DNA of 64,000 nt, taken from assembly GCF_021442025.1 (NCBI RefSeq), contig NZ_CP090446.1:186001-250000 (forward strand), in the 5' to 3' direction. The DNA is from Sphingobacterium sp. SRCM116780. GTDB lineage: Bacteria; Bacteroidota; Bacteroidia; Sphingobacteriales; Sphingobacteriaceae. Positions 32,207 to 40,161 of this stretch are shown one piece after another. The notes under the pieces were generated by a model that made no database searches, was not told the DNA's origin, and worked only from the letters and a program-made list of their open reading frames with translations. Numbering within the stretch: the stretch's first letter is position 1; each line of letters begins with the position of its first letter. A program made the position numbers and the translations under genes.

Positions 32207-32650
32207 ATGACAGAAGCAATTAAAAAATTAGAGCAATTAGTAAAAACTGGAACCGAATATATTTTGAAATTTTCGGAATCTGAATTGACTTTCAAATCAA
32301 CTCCTAAAAAATGGTCGAAAAAAGAAATAATGGGGCATTTAATCGATTCTGGAATAAACAATCTTCAAAGATTTACGGAAATCCAATTTGATAATAAACC
32401 TTATAAAGTAAAAAAGTATAATCAAGATGAATTAGTGAAAGCAAATGATTATCAAAATTCTGAAATAAAGGAAGTTATTGAGTTTTGGAATTCTATAAAT
32501 AATCGAATTTTATTTTTGATGAAAAAGCAAACCGAAAATACTTTGAATTATAAAATTGAATTGGAAGAAGATGATATATCTGACCTGAGATTCTTAATGA
32601 ATGACTATGTTATCCATATTGAACATCATCTGAATCAAATAATGAAATAA
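32207..32650 (+). CDS. DinB-like protein, first gene of the cassette series
   Basis: 147 aa from the ATG at 32207. The longer frame from 32132 lies inside the insertion sequence and is an artefact of the insertion. It has the DinB_2 four-helix look: KWSKKEIMGHLIDSGINNLQRF early and YVIHIEHHLNQIM at the end, giving the His residues that bind a divalent metal in this fold. Biochemical role unknown. Some relatives are thiol transferases. The insertion sequence ends 36 bp upstream of the start. It is followed by attC-like site A. Confidence 0.82.
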   Translation: MTEAIKKLEQLVKTGTEYILKFSESELTFKSTPKKWSKKEIMGHLIDSGINNLQRFTEIQFDNKPYKVKKYNQDELVKANDYQNSEIKEVIEFWNSINNRILFLMKKQTENTLNYKIELEEDDISDLRFLMNDYVIHIEHHLNQIMK

Positions 32651-32800
32651 AGTAGCTAATAAGAGTGCTTGGCATCATACGGGCTGATTTCAAAACTCAA
32701 CGGTAGTTTTTCAATGATAATATCGGCTTTTCTTGAAGATAAATCGGAAGAAGTAGTGCTTTGATATCCGCAACATCGCAAAGTCCTGCTCGTTGCCAGC
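32651..32800 (+). repeat. attC-like intercassette site A
   Basis: Left arm at 32655-32683 (GCTAATAAGAGTGCTTGGC...) can pair imperfectly with the right arm at 32768-32800 (...GTCCTGCTCGTTGCCAGC). The middle has the words AAAACTCAACGG and TTTTTCAATGA shared in part with site B. It begins directly after the DinB stop codon. Confidence 0.5.
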
Positions 32801-32833
32801 AATATTCCCAACCAAAGTACTGACCCGAAAACT

Positions 32834-33712
32834 ATGAACTTTTATATTTTTAGAAACAAAAAAATGCCTTGGGGCGACTATGGAAATACATTACTTGTGG
32901 GCTATGCATTTCCTGATGAAAATGATGAAACAAAAATTTTGATAGAGAGAACTGGACCCTTTGTTCCACCAGTTTATTATTGGTCAGATTATTTGTTGAT
33001 TTCAAATATAATGAAACAAAAGCTTGAACAATCTGACTTAAAAGGTTTTGATTATCAAAAAACTTTTTTTCATAAAGTTGTTGATATTGACTGGACAAAC
33101 TGGGACTTAGAAGCTGACAAGCCAAAATTATATCCAGCCGGAGGAGAACCTGAAAATTATATTTTTACAAGAAAACACAATCCCGACATTGCAAATAAAA
33201 TGAAACCAATTTGGGTATTAAATTTATGTGAGGAAGTGTTAATTGGGAAAAAGGATAAAGATGCAATAGGCAGACAAAATCTTTTTTTAATTGAAAATTC
33301 TTGGAAGGAAACTGATATTTTTTTAGCTGTAAATACAGGTTTTGTATTCCTTTCAGAAAAAGCAAAAATATGGTTTGAGAATAATTCTGACGGATTTGCA
33401 GACTTTGAACTATTTAACTCAAAAGTCGCAACACAAGAAGAAATCGCAATCGTAAAAGACAGTATCAAATCAAAACCCATAAAAGTTAACCCATTTGTTC
33501 ATTTAACAGAAAAGGACTGGAAAAACTATCAAAAATTTATAGAACAAGCGAATAAGTCTATCGCGAAATCAAAAACCGACAAAACTAACGAATCAAAATT
33601 AACAAGCATAAACAAAACGATTGAAAGTTTAAAAAACGCCCAACAAATAAGAACTTTAGGAAAAAAAGAACAAGATTTATTAAACAGGCTTACAGAACAA
33701 TACTATTTCTAG
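32834..33712 (+). CDS. Cassette gene, hypothetical protein (weak Imm11/DUF1629 likeness)
   Basis: 292 aa, no signal peptide and no membrane helix. The pattern YYWSDYLLISNIMKQKLE...LKGFDYQKTFFHKVVDIDW, then FLAVNTGFVFLSEKAKIWFE, recalls the layout of Imm11/DUF1629 immunity-like proteins (ligand sensing plus a late AEXI-like helix). I am not sure of this. The C-terminal 70 residues are Lys/Asn-rich coiled coil (SIAKSKTDKTNESKLTSINK). Codon use is very AT-rich. It is flanked by attC-like sites A and B, so it behaves as a single-gene cassette. No cognate toxin is adjacent. Confidence 0.7.
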   Translation: MNFYIFRNKKMPWGDYGNTLLVGYAFPDENDETKILIERTGPFVPPVYYWSDYLLISNIMKQKLEQSDLKGFDYQKTFFHKVVDIDWTNWDLEADKPKLYPAGGEPENYIFTRKHNPDIANKMKPIWVLNLCEEVLIGKKDKDAIGRQNLFLIENSWKETDIFLAVNTGFVFLSEKAKIWFENNSDGFADFELFNSKVATQEEIAIVKDSIKSKPIKVNPFVHLTEKDWKNYQKFIEQANKSIAKSKTDKTNESKLTSINKTIESLKNAQQIRTLGKKEQDLLNRLTEQYYF

Positions 33713-33844
33713 TAACAAGGATTTTGCAATAGTGAGGTGAAACTGCAAAGTTCAACGGTTGTTTTTCGATTGAATTTTTATGTAAAGGCTCAGCTGATGT
33801 TTTTCAAATGCCATACGATCGCCAAGCTCTACTCGTTGTTTAAC
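33713..33844 (+). repeat. attC-like intercassette site B
   Basis: Starts right at the stop codon with TAACAAGGATTTTGCAATAG and ends with CGCCAAGCTCTACTCGTTGTT. The ends AAC...GTT are complementary and the arms pair imperfectly. Internal words TTCAACGGTTGTTTTTCGATTG and GTAAAGGCTCAGCTGATG are shared with other sites. Confidence 0.6.
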
Positions 33845-33892
33845 TAAAAATCTATTGAATGATTGTTCATTGCACAATGATATAAAATTTTA

Positions 33893-33900
33893 TATTTTTG
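33893..33900 (+). promoter_or_regulatory. Candidate promoter -7 box before the DUF3667 gene
   Basis: TATTTTTG fits TAnnTTTG, with a TTG about 20 bp upstream (33870-33872). It suggests that this cassette carries its own promoter. Confidence 0.4.
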
Positions 33901-34002
33901 TTTAAATTATTCAAAATACGCTATGCGTGTATTTGGGAGTTGGTGGCAATTTTACCGAAACCTAATAAATAGTAACAACCAAGACAGAAGAAAAAAAAAC
34001 TT

Positions 34003-34758
34003 ATGACTAAAACTTGCAAAAATTGCACTCAACATTTTAAAGGAAATTTTTGTAACACATGCGGACAATCAGCCGACACGCACGAGATTAACACTCATTT
34101 TCTTTGGCACGACATTCAACACGGACTTCTTCACTTTGACAATGGTATTTTTTATACCATTAAACAACTTTTTACTAGACCGGGACATACAATACGTGAA
34201 TTTATTGACGGAAAACGGATACGACATTTTAAACCGCTATCCTTAGTTATTATTTTGGCGACCATTTATGGACTTCTAATACATAATTTTAATGTTGAAT
34301 TTGTCCCAGAGCTTCAAAGATCTCGTTCAGCTCAGGAAATAAACTTCTATGAAGAAATAAAAGATTGGATATCAGGTCATTACTCTTGGGCAACTCTTAT
34401 TTTTCTACCATTTTATGCTTTCGGTAGTTTTGTTGTGTACAAAAAACAGCACAGAAATTTCATAGAACACTTAGTTTTAAACGCATTTTTGGCTGGACAA
34501 AGATTGGTTCTTCACATAATTACATTCCCATTATTATATATCTACAAAGACACATCAAACCTTAGTATTACTACAGGAATACTAACATTGCTTGATTTTG
34601 TTTTATTGTTTTGGGGGTATTCCCAGTTTTTTAACAAAATAAGTAAACCCAAAAACTTTCTACTAACGCTTCTTACTTTTCTTATTTTTACTATAAGTTT
34701 AATCATCATAGGAATTTTAGTTGGTGCTTCAGTAGCTTTATTAATTACAAAAAAATAA
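34003..34758 (+). CDS. DUF3667 domain membrane protein (cassette gene)
   Basis: 251 aa. It begins with a zinc-ribbon-like CKNCTQHFKGNFCNTCGQSA (two CxxC pairs), then the DUF3667 hallmark HDIQHGLLHFDNGIFYTIKQ and LFTRPGHTIREFIDGKRIRHF. About five hydrophobic segments follow (residues 85-110, 140-250). The function is unknown. It lies 2 bp before the DUF3267 gene with no site between, so the two form one two-gene cassette. The gene is AT-rich like its neighbours. Confidence 0.85.
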   Translation: MTKTCKNCTQHFKGNFCNTCGQSADTHEINTHFLWHDIQHGLLHFDNGIFYTIKQLFTRPGHTIREFIDGKRIRHFKPLSLVIILATIYGLLIHNFNVEFVPELQRSRSAQEINFYEEIKDWISGHYSWATLIFLPFYAFGSFVVYKKQHRNFIEHLVLNAFLAGQRLVLHIITFPLLYIYKDTSNLSITTGILTLLDFVLLFWGYSQFFNKISKPKNFLLTLLTFLIFTISLIIIGILVGASVALLITKK

Positions 34759-34760
34759 GT

Positions 34761-35351
34761 ATGACAAATTTAGATAATTACAAAAAGGATGAACTGACAA
34801 TTAACCCTGGTAAAGCACAAATTTTAGGAATCTTATATGCTGTACCGTTTGTTTTGCTTTTTGCATCAATTTATTATTTAGTATGGGGTTCTTCCATCCT
34901 TGAAAACCCTTTCATATATTTTAAAAATGTTTTTGGGAATGCAAGTTTGTTAATCATAGTGGGGGGAATGATAGTAGGTATCGTACTTCACGAATTGATA
35001 CACGGAATTACTTGGTCTCAGTTTGCAAAAAACGGACTTCAATCAATGAAATTTGGTGTTATTTGGAAATATGTGACACCTTATTGTCATTGTAAAGAGC
35101 CACTACTATTAAAGCATTACATAATCGGTGCATTAATGCCCGCAATAATTTTAGGATTTATTCCGAGCATTATTGCTATTTTATTAGGACATTATGGACT
35201 TTTAGTATTTGGTCTCTTTTTTACATTTGCTGCAGGTGGCGATTTTATGATGACAAACCTATTGCGAAAAGAACCAATGAACAATTTAGTTCAAGACCAC
35301 TCATCAGTAATTGGATGCTATGTTTACAGACTGAAAAATATTGACGAATAA
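34761..35351 (+). CDS. DUF3267 family putative membrane zinc metalloprotease (cassette gene)
   Basis: 196 aa with four or five membrane helices. The HELIHGITW motif (HExxH) lies inside a helix at about residue 82, and an Asp/Gly-rich GGDFMMTNLLRK segment follows near 160, as in DUF3267 proteins that look like intramembrane metalloproteases. YCHCKEPLLLKHYIIGALMP supplies further conserved residues. Substrate unknown. It is co-encoded with the DUF3667 gene. Site C follows. Confidence 0.85.
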   Translation: MTNLDNYKKDELTINPGKAQILGILYAVPFVLLFASIYYLVWGSSILENPFIYFKNVFGNASLLIIVGGMIVGIVLHELIHGITWSQFAKNGLQSMKFGVIWKYVTPYCHCKEPLLLKHYIIGALMPAIILGFIPSIIAILLGHYGLLVFGLFFTFAAGGDFMMTNLLRKEPMNNLVQDHSSVIGCYVYRLKNIDE

Positions 35352-35360
35352 AAAACTGTC

Positions 35361-35487
35361 ACCAACAAGGTATTGCCAAAAGCGGAGCTGAACAGTTTCG
35401 ATTGAATACTTGTGTAAGGTTCAACATTCTTTCTTCGATTTACTTTAGTACAAAAAATCCCCCTTCGACAATACCCAAACTGTTAGT
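35361..35487 (+). repeat. attC-like intercassette site C
   Basis: Left arm AACAAGGTATTGCCAAAAGCGG (35364-35385) and right arm (35457-35480, CCCCCTTCGACAATACCC) pair well, with GGTATTG/CAATACC as core. The site ends ACTGTTAG. A further small hairpin (35480-35500) follows. Confidence 0.65.
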
Positions 35488-35500
35488 GGAAAACTAACAG
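35480..35500 (+). repeat. Short hairpin CTGTTAGT-GGAAA-ACTAACAG
   Basis: Perfect 8-bp arms and a 5-nt loop, overlapping the right end of site C and ending 25 bp before the NADAR start codon. No T-run. It could be part of the recombination site or of the leader. Confidence 0.5.
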
Positions 35501-35524
35501 AACACCCGAGAAACTAAAAACATA

Positions 35525-36394
35525 ATGAAGAATAAATTTACTATTAATAGACCAATGCCACCATTATGGCTAATGTATCCTCATATTTCTCAATTTAGCA
35601 TTGGCTGGAGAATGGGATATGGCGAAAGTTATCGGAACAATCTTTTTGATTGGTTAGAAACATTGACTGACGATGAAAATAAAAAATACCAAGAAATGTT
35701 TCCTGCCCCTAAAACCTGGAGAGAATATTATAACATTGACTATGATTTTGAAGATGTAGAGGAATTTGAATGCGAGCATGTACAACTATGGAATAAGGGG
35801 GGAGAAATGGAGTATTCACGGAACAAACTGATCGGACAATTTGAAACCGAAAAACCAACGTACATTTTCTTTTGGAAACCAAATATTGGAATAGTTGACA
35901 AATCATGTTTAGGGCAATGGCAGCCATCAATTTTTAAAGTTGATGCAGACACCTATTGCTGTACGGAACAATATATGATGGCCGAAAAAGCCCGTTTGTT
36001 TGAGGATGAAGAGATTGCGGGTTTGATAATGAAATCAACTGACCCAAAAGAAATGAAAGCATTAGGAAAAAAAGTGAAAAATTTTGACCAAACTATTTGG
36101 GACAGAGTAAAATACTCAATAGTGCTTAATGGAAACTATTTCAAGTTTAGCCAAAACAAGGGAATTCGACAATATTTACTTGCGACAGAAAATAAAATTT
36201 TGGTAGAAACAAGTCCTTTGGACACGATTTGGGGAATTGGATTGAGTGAAAACAACGGAAAGGTTTTAAATCCTAACACATGGAGAGACAAAAATCTTTT
36301 GGGCTTTGCGCTTATGGAAGTAAGGGATGAACTGCGAAAACTTTATAAAAACTACGACAGGATTGATTGGCAAAAATTAGAAGAATACGATTAA
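35525..36394 (+). CDS. NADAR-family protein (cassette gene)
   Basis: 289 aa. The NADAR (YbiA-like) domain covers about residues 115-285 with EQYMMAEKARLFEDEE, VKYSIVLNGNYFKFSQN, ETSPLDTIWGIGLSENN and NLLGFALMEVRDELRKL, all standard positions including the Trp-Gly-Ile-Gly motif. The first 110 residues (PMPPLWLMYPHISQFSIGWRMGYG...) are an N-terminal extension also seen in some Bacteroidota members. NADAR enzymes act on ADP-ribose linked compounds, and some remove ADP-ribose from guanine bases as antitoxins to DarT-like toxins. No toxin gene is adjacent. It is flanked by sites C and D. Confidence 0.88.
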   Translation: MKNKFTINRPMPPLWLMYPHISQFSIGWRMGYGESYRNNLFDWLETLTDDENKKYQEMFPAPKTWREYYNIDYDFEDVEEFECEHVQLWNKGGEMEYSRNKLIGQFETEKPTYIFFWKPNIGIVDKSCLGQWQPSIFKVDADTYCCTEQYMMAEKARLFEDEEIAGLIMKSTDPKEMKALGKKVKNFDQTIWDRVKYSIVLNGNYFKFSQNKGIRQYLLATENKILVETSPLDTIWGIGLSENNGKVLNPNTWRDKNLLGFALMEVRDELRKLYKNYDRIDWQKLEEYD

Positions 36395-36407
36395 ACTAAA
36401 ACTTTCC

Positions 36408-36535
36408 GCTAACATTGGGTTTGGCAACAGTGAGTCTGACCTACAAAACTTAACATCAGTAATTCTCATGAACCTTTGTGTTAAGGCTCGGCTGACGTTT
36501 TTCAAATACCCACCATTGACAAACCTTTCTCGAAG
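36408..36535 (+). repeat. attC-like intercassette site D
   Basis: Left arm GGGTTTGGCAACAGTGAG (36417-36434) pairs with right arm ACCCACCATTGACAAACC (36508-36525). The loop carries TGTGTTAAGGCTCGGCTGAC followed by GTTTTTCAAATACC, nearly the same as in site B. Confidence 0.65.
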
Positions 36536-36560
36536 GACGTAATTACTGACAAATTGCATT

Positions 36561-36900
36561 ATGAAAGAAAACGAATGGATTAACAGAACAACAATTTCCA
36601 ACTTTGAGATAACAGTTGCGTTTCTTACGAGTAAAGAATATTTTTTTGGAATAAGAATGACCATAAACAAATTTCACGGAACCACCTTACATTCCCTATG
36701 CTGACAAGAATTTTTTAGTAACGACAAAGAATATTTCTGAAGATCTTGATGAATTAATGAGGTATTACGAGGACGTTTTAATACTTTCCAAAAAATACGG
36801 AAAAAAACCAAGTCAATATTATTTTTGGATTAGAACAATTATTAGAAATTTGGAAACGAAACAAGTTTTGATAGGCTTTCCGTGGTATGACCCTAGCCAG
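36561..36900 (+). pseudogene. Broken last cassette gene (frameshift, cut by repeat R2)
   Basis: From the ATG at 36561 the reading MKENEWINRTTISNFEITVAF continues for 47 codons to a stop. The protein text then continues in the +1 frame from about 36691 (IPYADKNFLVTTKNISEDLD...) through KKYGKKPSQYYFWIRTI to GFPWYDPSQ. There it meets repeat R2 and loses sense. One indel near 36690 explains the frame change. The product is unknown. It was probably a cytoplasmic protein of unknown length. Confidence 0.65.
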
Positions 36901-37060
36901 TTTAAGTGCGCACTCTTTCAGAGACCACTTAAATCCAATATAAAATCCAAGACTCTGTCTGGAAATAGAACAGAATCAATAAAATTAAATAACGGCAATA
37001 AGATATAGATTTGAAGATGATAGCGTATGGATTTTATAACCTTTACTGCCGTAAGCTGAA
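36896..37060 (+). repeat. Degenerate island repeat R2 (pairs with 29637-29800)
   Basis: TTTAAGTG...CTCTTTCAGAG...CACTTAAATCC, then AAGACTCTGTCTGGAAATAGA and GGCAATAAGATATAGA in the same order as R1 and in direct orientation, 7.26 kb away. The inner stem of the hairpin is worn compared with R1. It truncates the last cassette gene. Confidence 0.6.
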
Positions 37061-37431
37061 TAAATGTTTTTTATTGCGAATGTATAAATAGATTTAATTA
37101 AGGATTTAAAATTCTGTATCTATCCCATTGATCCGTATTTTAATATCTTCATATGAAGTTAAAGCCAGGAAAGTGTTTCTCCTTAAAAATATAACGCATT
37201 ATTATACCAAGCTTAACAGTACACCTTCAATACCATATTCTTTACGAATCGTAAATCAACTCCAACGAATTGTAAATGCTTGATGAAATTGAAACATCCA
37301 TTTATATTTTTAACGAACGACATCGGCTATTATAGAATAACAGTAATCGTAATCATGCAAATGAATTTTATGCGAAATACGCACACAGTGAATGTTTTAA
37401 AATATTATTAAGCTAAGAATAAAAACAAAAT
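37061..37431. other. AT-rich intergenic stretch, right edge of the island
   Basis: 370 bp in which I see no gene, repeat or clear promoter box. It should hold the promoter of the gene at 37432. Confidence 0.5.
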
Positions 37432-38238
37432 ATGGATCGAACTAATTTCAATACGAATCATCCGCAAGAATCTAATCATCCACAAGACTCAAAAGGTAAG
37501 AATAAAAAGAAAACCATTATCTGGATTGTAGTGTTGGTTGCACTAATTGCAATAGCTGTTGTTGTTGCGTATAGCTATGGTGGATACATACAACGTCAGA
37601 AAGATTATAATTATGGAGATGACCAAGCATATTCTGCTGATAGTGTTTTAGTAAATGGTTGGGCTAGTCAAGAAGATTATGCAAATTGGAAAGGTGCTAC
37701 TTTTACTATTCCGGAATATAACGATATTCCAGTGTCGTTTCAAAGGGCTATTGTGAAAATCTTTATGGATAATAATTTCTATACCAATGAGAATGATAAT
37801 CAATACTTTTTTACAAAAATTAAAGATCGTGCGGCTAGAGTACTCGCTTATGGTAATTTTACAGGTCAGGGGGATAGGGAATTGGCTTTTTTATTAGAAA
37901 AACAAGATTTCAGCAGTAGCGCTATCTTCATTATAACAGAGACAGGCAACCTCTTGTATTGGAAAGAACTCAGTAATGAGTTGCCAACCATCAAACGTTT
38001 TGCCAAAGGGAACCTGATTTATATGGATGAGATGAAATTGGTACCTGCCCCAACAGATGGTATTATCAAGCAAAATAAAAGTTCAAAACATGTGTTGATT
38101 TACAACCGTCAAACCAAAACTTTTGATGAGTATTATCAATACACGAATGATGATATTAAAAATTCCCAAGCTGAAGAGGAGGGTGAGGAAGAAATCCCAC
38201 AAGTTATAGATACAACCGAAGTAGAACATCAAGAATAA
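37432..38238 (+). CDS. Hypothetical single-pass membrane protein
   Basis: 268 aa. An N-terminal Asn/Gln/Lys-rich cytoplasmic stretch (residues 1-28) is followed by one membrane helix (IIWIVVLVALIAIAVVVAYSY). The soluble domain outside contains NWKGATFTIPEYNDIPVSF, YFFTKIKDRAARVLAYGNF and FLLEKQDFSSSAIFIIT. The tail is very acidic (AEEEGEEEIPQ). I do not recognise the family. Codon use is like the core genes, so it probably lies outside the accessory island. Single gene. Confidence 0.75.
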   Translation: MDRTNFNTNHPQESNHPQDSKGKNKKKTIIWIVVLVALIAIAVVVAYSYGGYIQRQKDYNYGDDQAYSADSVLVNGWASQEDYANWKGATFTIPEYNDIPVSFQRAIVKIFMDNNFYTNENDNQYFFTKIKDRAARVLAYGNFTGQGDRELAFLLEKQDFSSSAIFIITETGNLLYWKELSNELPTIKRFAKGNLIYMDEMKLVPAPTDGIIKQNKSSKHVLIYNRQTKTFDEYYQYTNDDIKNSQAEEEGEEEIPQVIDTTEVEHQE

Positions 38239-38354
38239 AACTATTCTTGAGGAACTGGTATTAAAATTTATATCGGATTGAAAGATATAGACTGTATTAT
38301 TCTTTTGTTGCTCTTACTGGTTTAAACTATAGTCATTAAATAGAATGATCTAAC

Positions 38355-39008
38355 CTATTTAATCGTCTTAATATGCTGGAAAGCTTTTATTAGTCGATCT
38401 TCAATATAACTTGTGGTTTCAGATTCCGTAGGATTACTAAATAGTTTAGATCCCATGCCTACAGCAGAAACTCCTGCATTGAACCAGTCCGTAAGATTTT
38501 TCTCATCTAATAATACTCCGCCAGTGGGCATAAATTTTAACGATGGAAATAAAGGTTGAATAGCTTTTAGATAATTTGGACCTAATGCATCTCCTGGAAA
38601 AAGTTTGACTAGTGGAGCGCCTAGTTCTTCTGCTACGGAAATCTCAGTTGGAGTCATGCAGCCTGGGATCCAAAGGATATTATTTTTTAATGTTACCTCT
38701 GCTATTTCGGGTTTTACAATAGGACTTACAATAAATTCTGCACCTAAATTCAGAAAATCTAATGCTTCTTGTTTACTTTTTATAGTTCCAATACCTAATT
38801 TTAAATCTTTTAGATTTTCATCGCGGTATTTTTTTAGCAACTGGAAATTTCTCGTCGCCTCAGACCCTCTATTGACAAATTCAAAAACACGTATACCACC
38901 ATCATAACAGCGTTGAAGAATTTGGATGCAATTATCAATATCATCTTGATAATATACTGGGATAATGGGTGCGCTTTCAATCGCAGATAAGATCGTATTC
39001 ATATTCAT
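38355..39008 (-). CDS. eda: KHG/KDPG aldolase
   Basis: 217 aa class I aldolase that splits 2-keto-3-deoxy-6-phosphogluconate into pyruvate and glyceraldehyde-3-phosphate. Family motifs: a Glu in GIRVFEFVNRGSEAT, LKLGIGTIKSKQEA, GAEFIVSPIVKPEI, WIPGCMTPTEI, VKLFPGDALGPNYLKAIQ with the Schiff-base Lys, and FMPTGGV. The gene overlaps kdgK by one base. It catalyses the last step of the uronate route encoded at 38.3-43.6 kb. Confidence 0.94.
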   Translation of the reverse strand: MNMNTILSAIESAPIIPVYYQDDIDNCIQILQRCYDGGIRVFEFVNRGSEATRNFQLLKKYRDENLKDLKLGIGTIKSKQEALDFLNLGAEFIVSPIVKPEIAEVTLKNNILWIPGCMTPTEISVAEELGAPLVKLFPGDALGPNYLKAIQPLFPSLKFMPTGGVLLDEKNLTDWFNAGVSAVGMGSKLFSNPTESETTSYIEDRLIKAFQHIKTIK

Positions 39009-40000
39009 TATTTTAAATGGAGAAAATCGCCTTTATTAAATAGTTTTTTAAAACCAATTTCTGTTGCCGTATCGATGATTTGTTGGGAAGACTTTTTCTG
39101 ATAAATCGCAGCAATTAACCCGCCCATAAATGCATCTCCACTACCAATCCGATCAATCACCTCATTTGTTTCCAAAATTTGACTCATCTTATTTTCCAAT
39201 GGACTGTGATAGGTTCCATAAAATAGATTATGCTGAGCATTATCCATAAAACGAAATGTATTGGCAACATGTTTACACTTCGGATATTTTTCAAATATTT
39301 CCTGAGCAACTGTACTGGCGTAATCAAAATATTCATCTGGAGAAGTGGTTCTATCAAGTTTCTTATGAATGGATGTTCCCAGCATTTTGTTTTCAGCCCA
39401 AATATTACCCATAATAACATCGCAGTAAGCAACTAAACGTGGCATAATAGTAATAGGCTCCACACCATATTGCCAAAGTTTATTTCTATAATTTAAATCT
39501 ACAGATATGGTTATTTTTTTTTCCTGCGCAATCCGTAACCCTTCTAACATCAGGTCTGATAAATCAACACTAAGTGCCGGCGTAAGAGCCGTCCAATGCA
39601 ACCAAGAACAATCTTTGAATAGTAGATCCCAATCGATATCTCCAATTTTAAGAGCTGAAAATGAAGAAAAGTTACGGTCATAGATGACCTCACCTTTGGA
39701 TAATCCATTAGCAGATTGTAATATATAGGAGCCTAAACGCTGACCACCAAATACAAATTTACTGATATCCACATTTTTCTCCTTTAATAGCCTTAATATT
39801 TCTTGTGTTAAAGAATGATTAGGCGCAGTTGATACATAGGAGGAAGGTATAGAGAGCGCAGCTAAAGTAACGGCGACGTTGGCCTCTGAGCCTCCAGGAT
39901 AAGCATACACGACAGACGGATCAGTATTAAAAAAATGATCTCCTTTTGCTTGTAGGCGATACAGTATTTCTCCAAAGCAAAGGACTTTATTGTAATTCAT
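39008..40000 (-). CDS. kdgK: 2-keto-3-deoxygluconate kinase (PfkB family)
   Basis: 330 aa sugar kinase. Substrate-side motif at the N-terminus FGEILYRLQA and YPGGSEANVAVTLAAL, and the C-terminal PfkB signature DRIGSGDAFMGGLIAA with the catalytic Asp. It phosphorylates KDG to KDPG for the aldolase encoded immediately downstream. The assignment to KDG rather than another sugar comes from the operon context. It is transcribed divergently from the uxuB-like operon. Confidence 0.9.
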   Translation of the reverse strand: MNYNKVLCFGEILYRLQAKGDHFFNTDPSVVYAYPGGSEANVAVTLAALSIPSSYVSTAPNHSLTQEILRLLKEKNVDISKFVFGGQRLGSYILQSANGLSKGEVIYDRNFSSFSALKIGDIDWDLLFKDCSWLHWTALTPALSVDLSDLMLEGLRIAQEKKITISVDLNYRNKLWQYGVEPITIMPRLVAYCDVIMGNIWAENKMLGTSIHKKLDRTTSPDEYFDYASTVAQEIFEKYPKCKHVANTFRFMDNAQHNLFYGTYHSPLENKMSQILETNEVIDRIGSGDAFMGGLIAAIYQKKSSQQIIDTATEIGFKKLFNKGDFLHLK

Positions 40001-40073
40001 AAACGATAAATTTGCTTTTCTAAAGTAGTATAAATAATTATATTAATAACTTGTTTTTTCACTAAATGTCCGC

Positions 40074-40081
40074 AAACGTTT
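40074..40081. promoter_or_regulatory. Candidate LacI-type operator core AAACGTTT
   Basis: 8-bp palindrome with central CG between the divergent kdgK and uxuB-like genes, the place expected for an operator of the LacI regulator encoded at 43610-44635. A single copy only, so modest support. Confidence 0.4.
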
Positions 40082-40161
40082 TAGTAAATAAACTGTTAAG
40101 GAAGTTTCTTTAGCAATTATTTATTTCATAAAATTGGGACTTAAAATCTAATAATTATAAA

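Noticed and set aside
32651..36535. Canonical integron attC sites
   Set aside because: The strict RYYYAAC/GTTRRRY boxes are not met at most ends, so I call the sites attC-like only.
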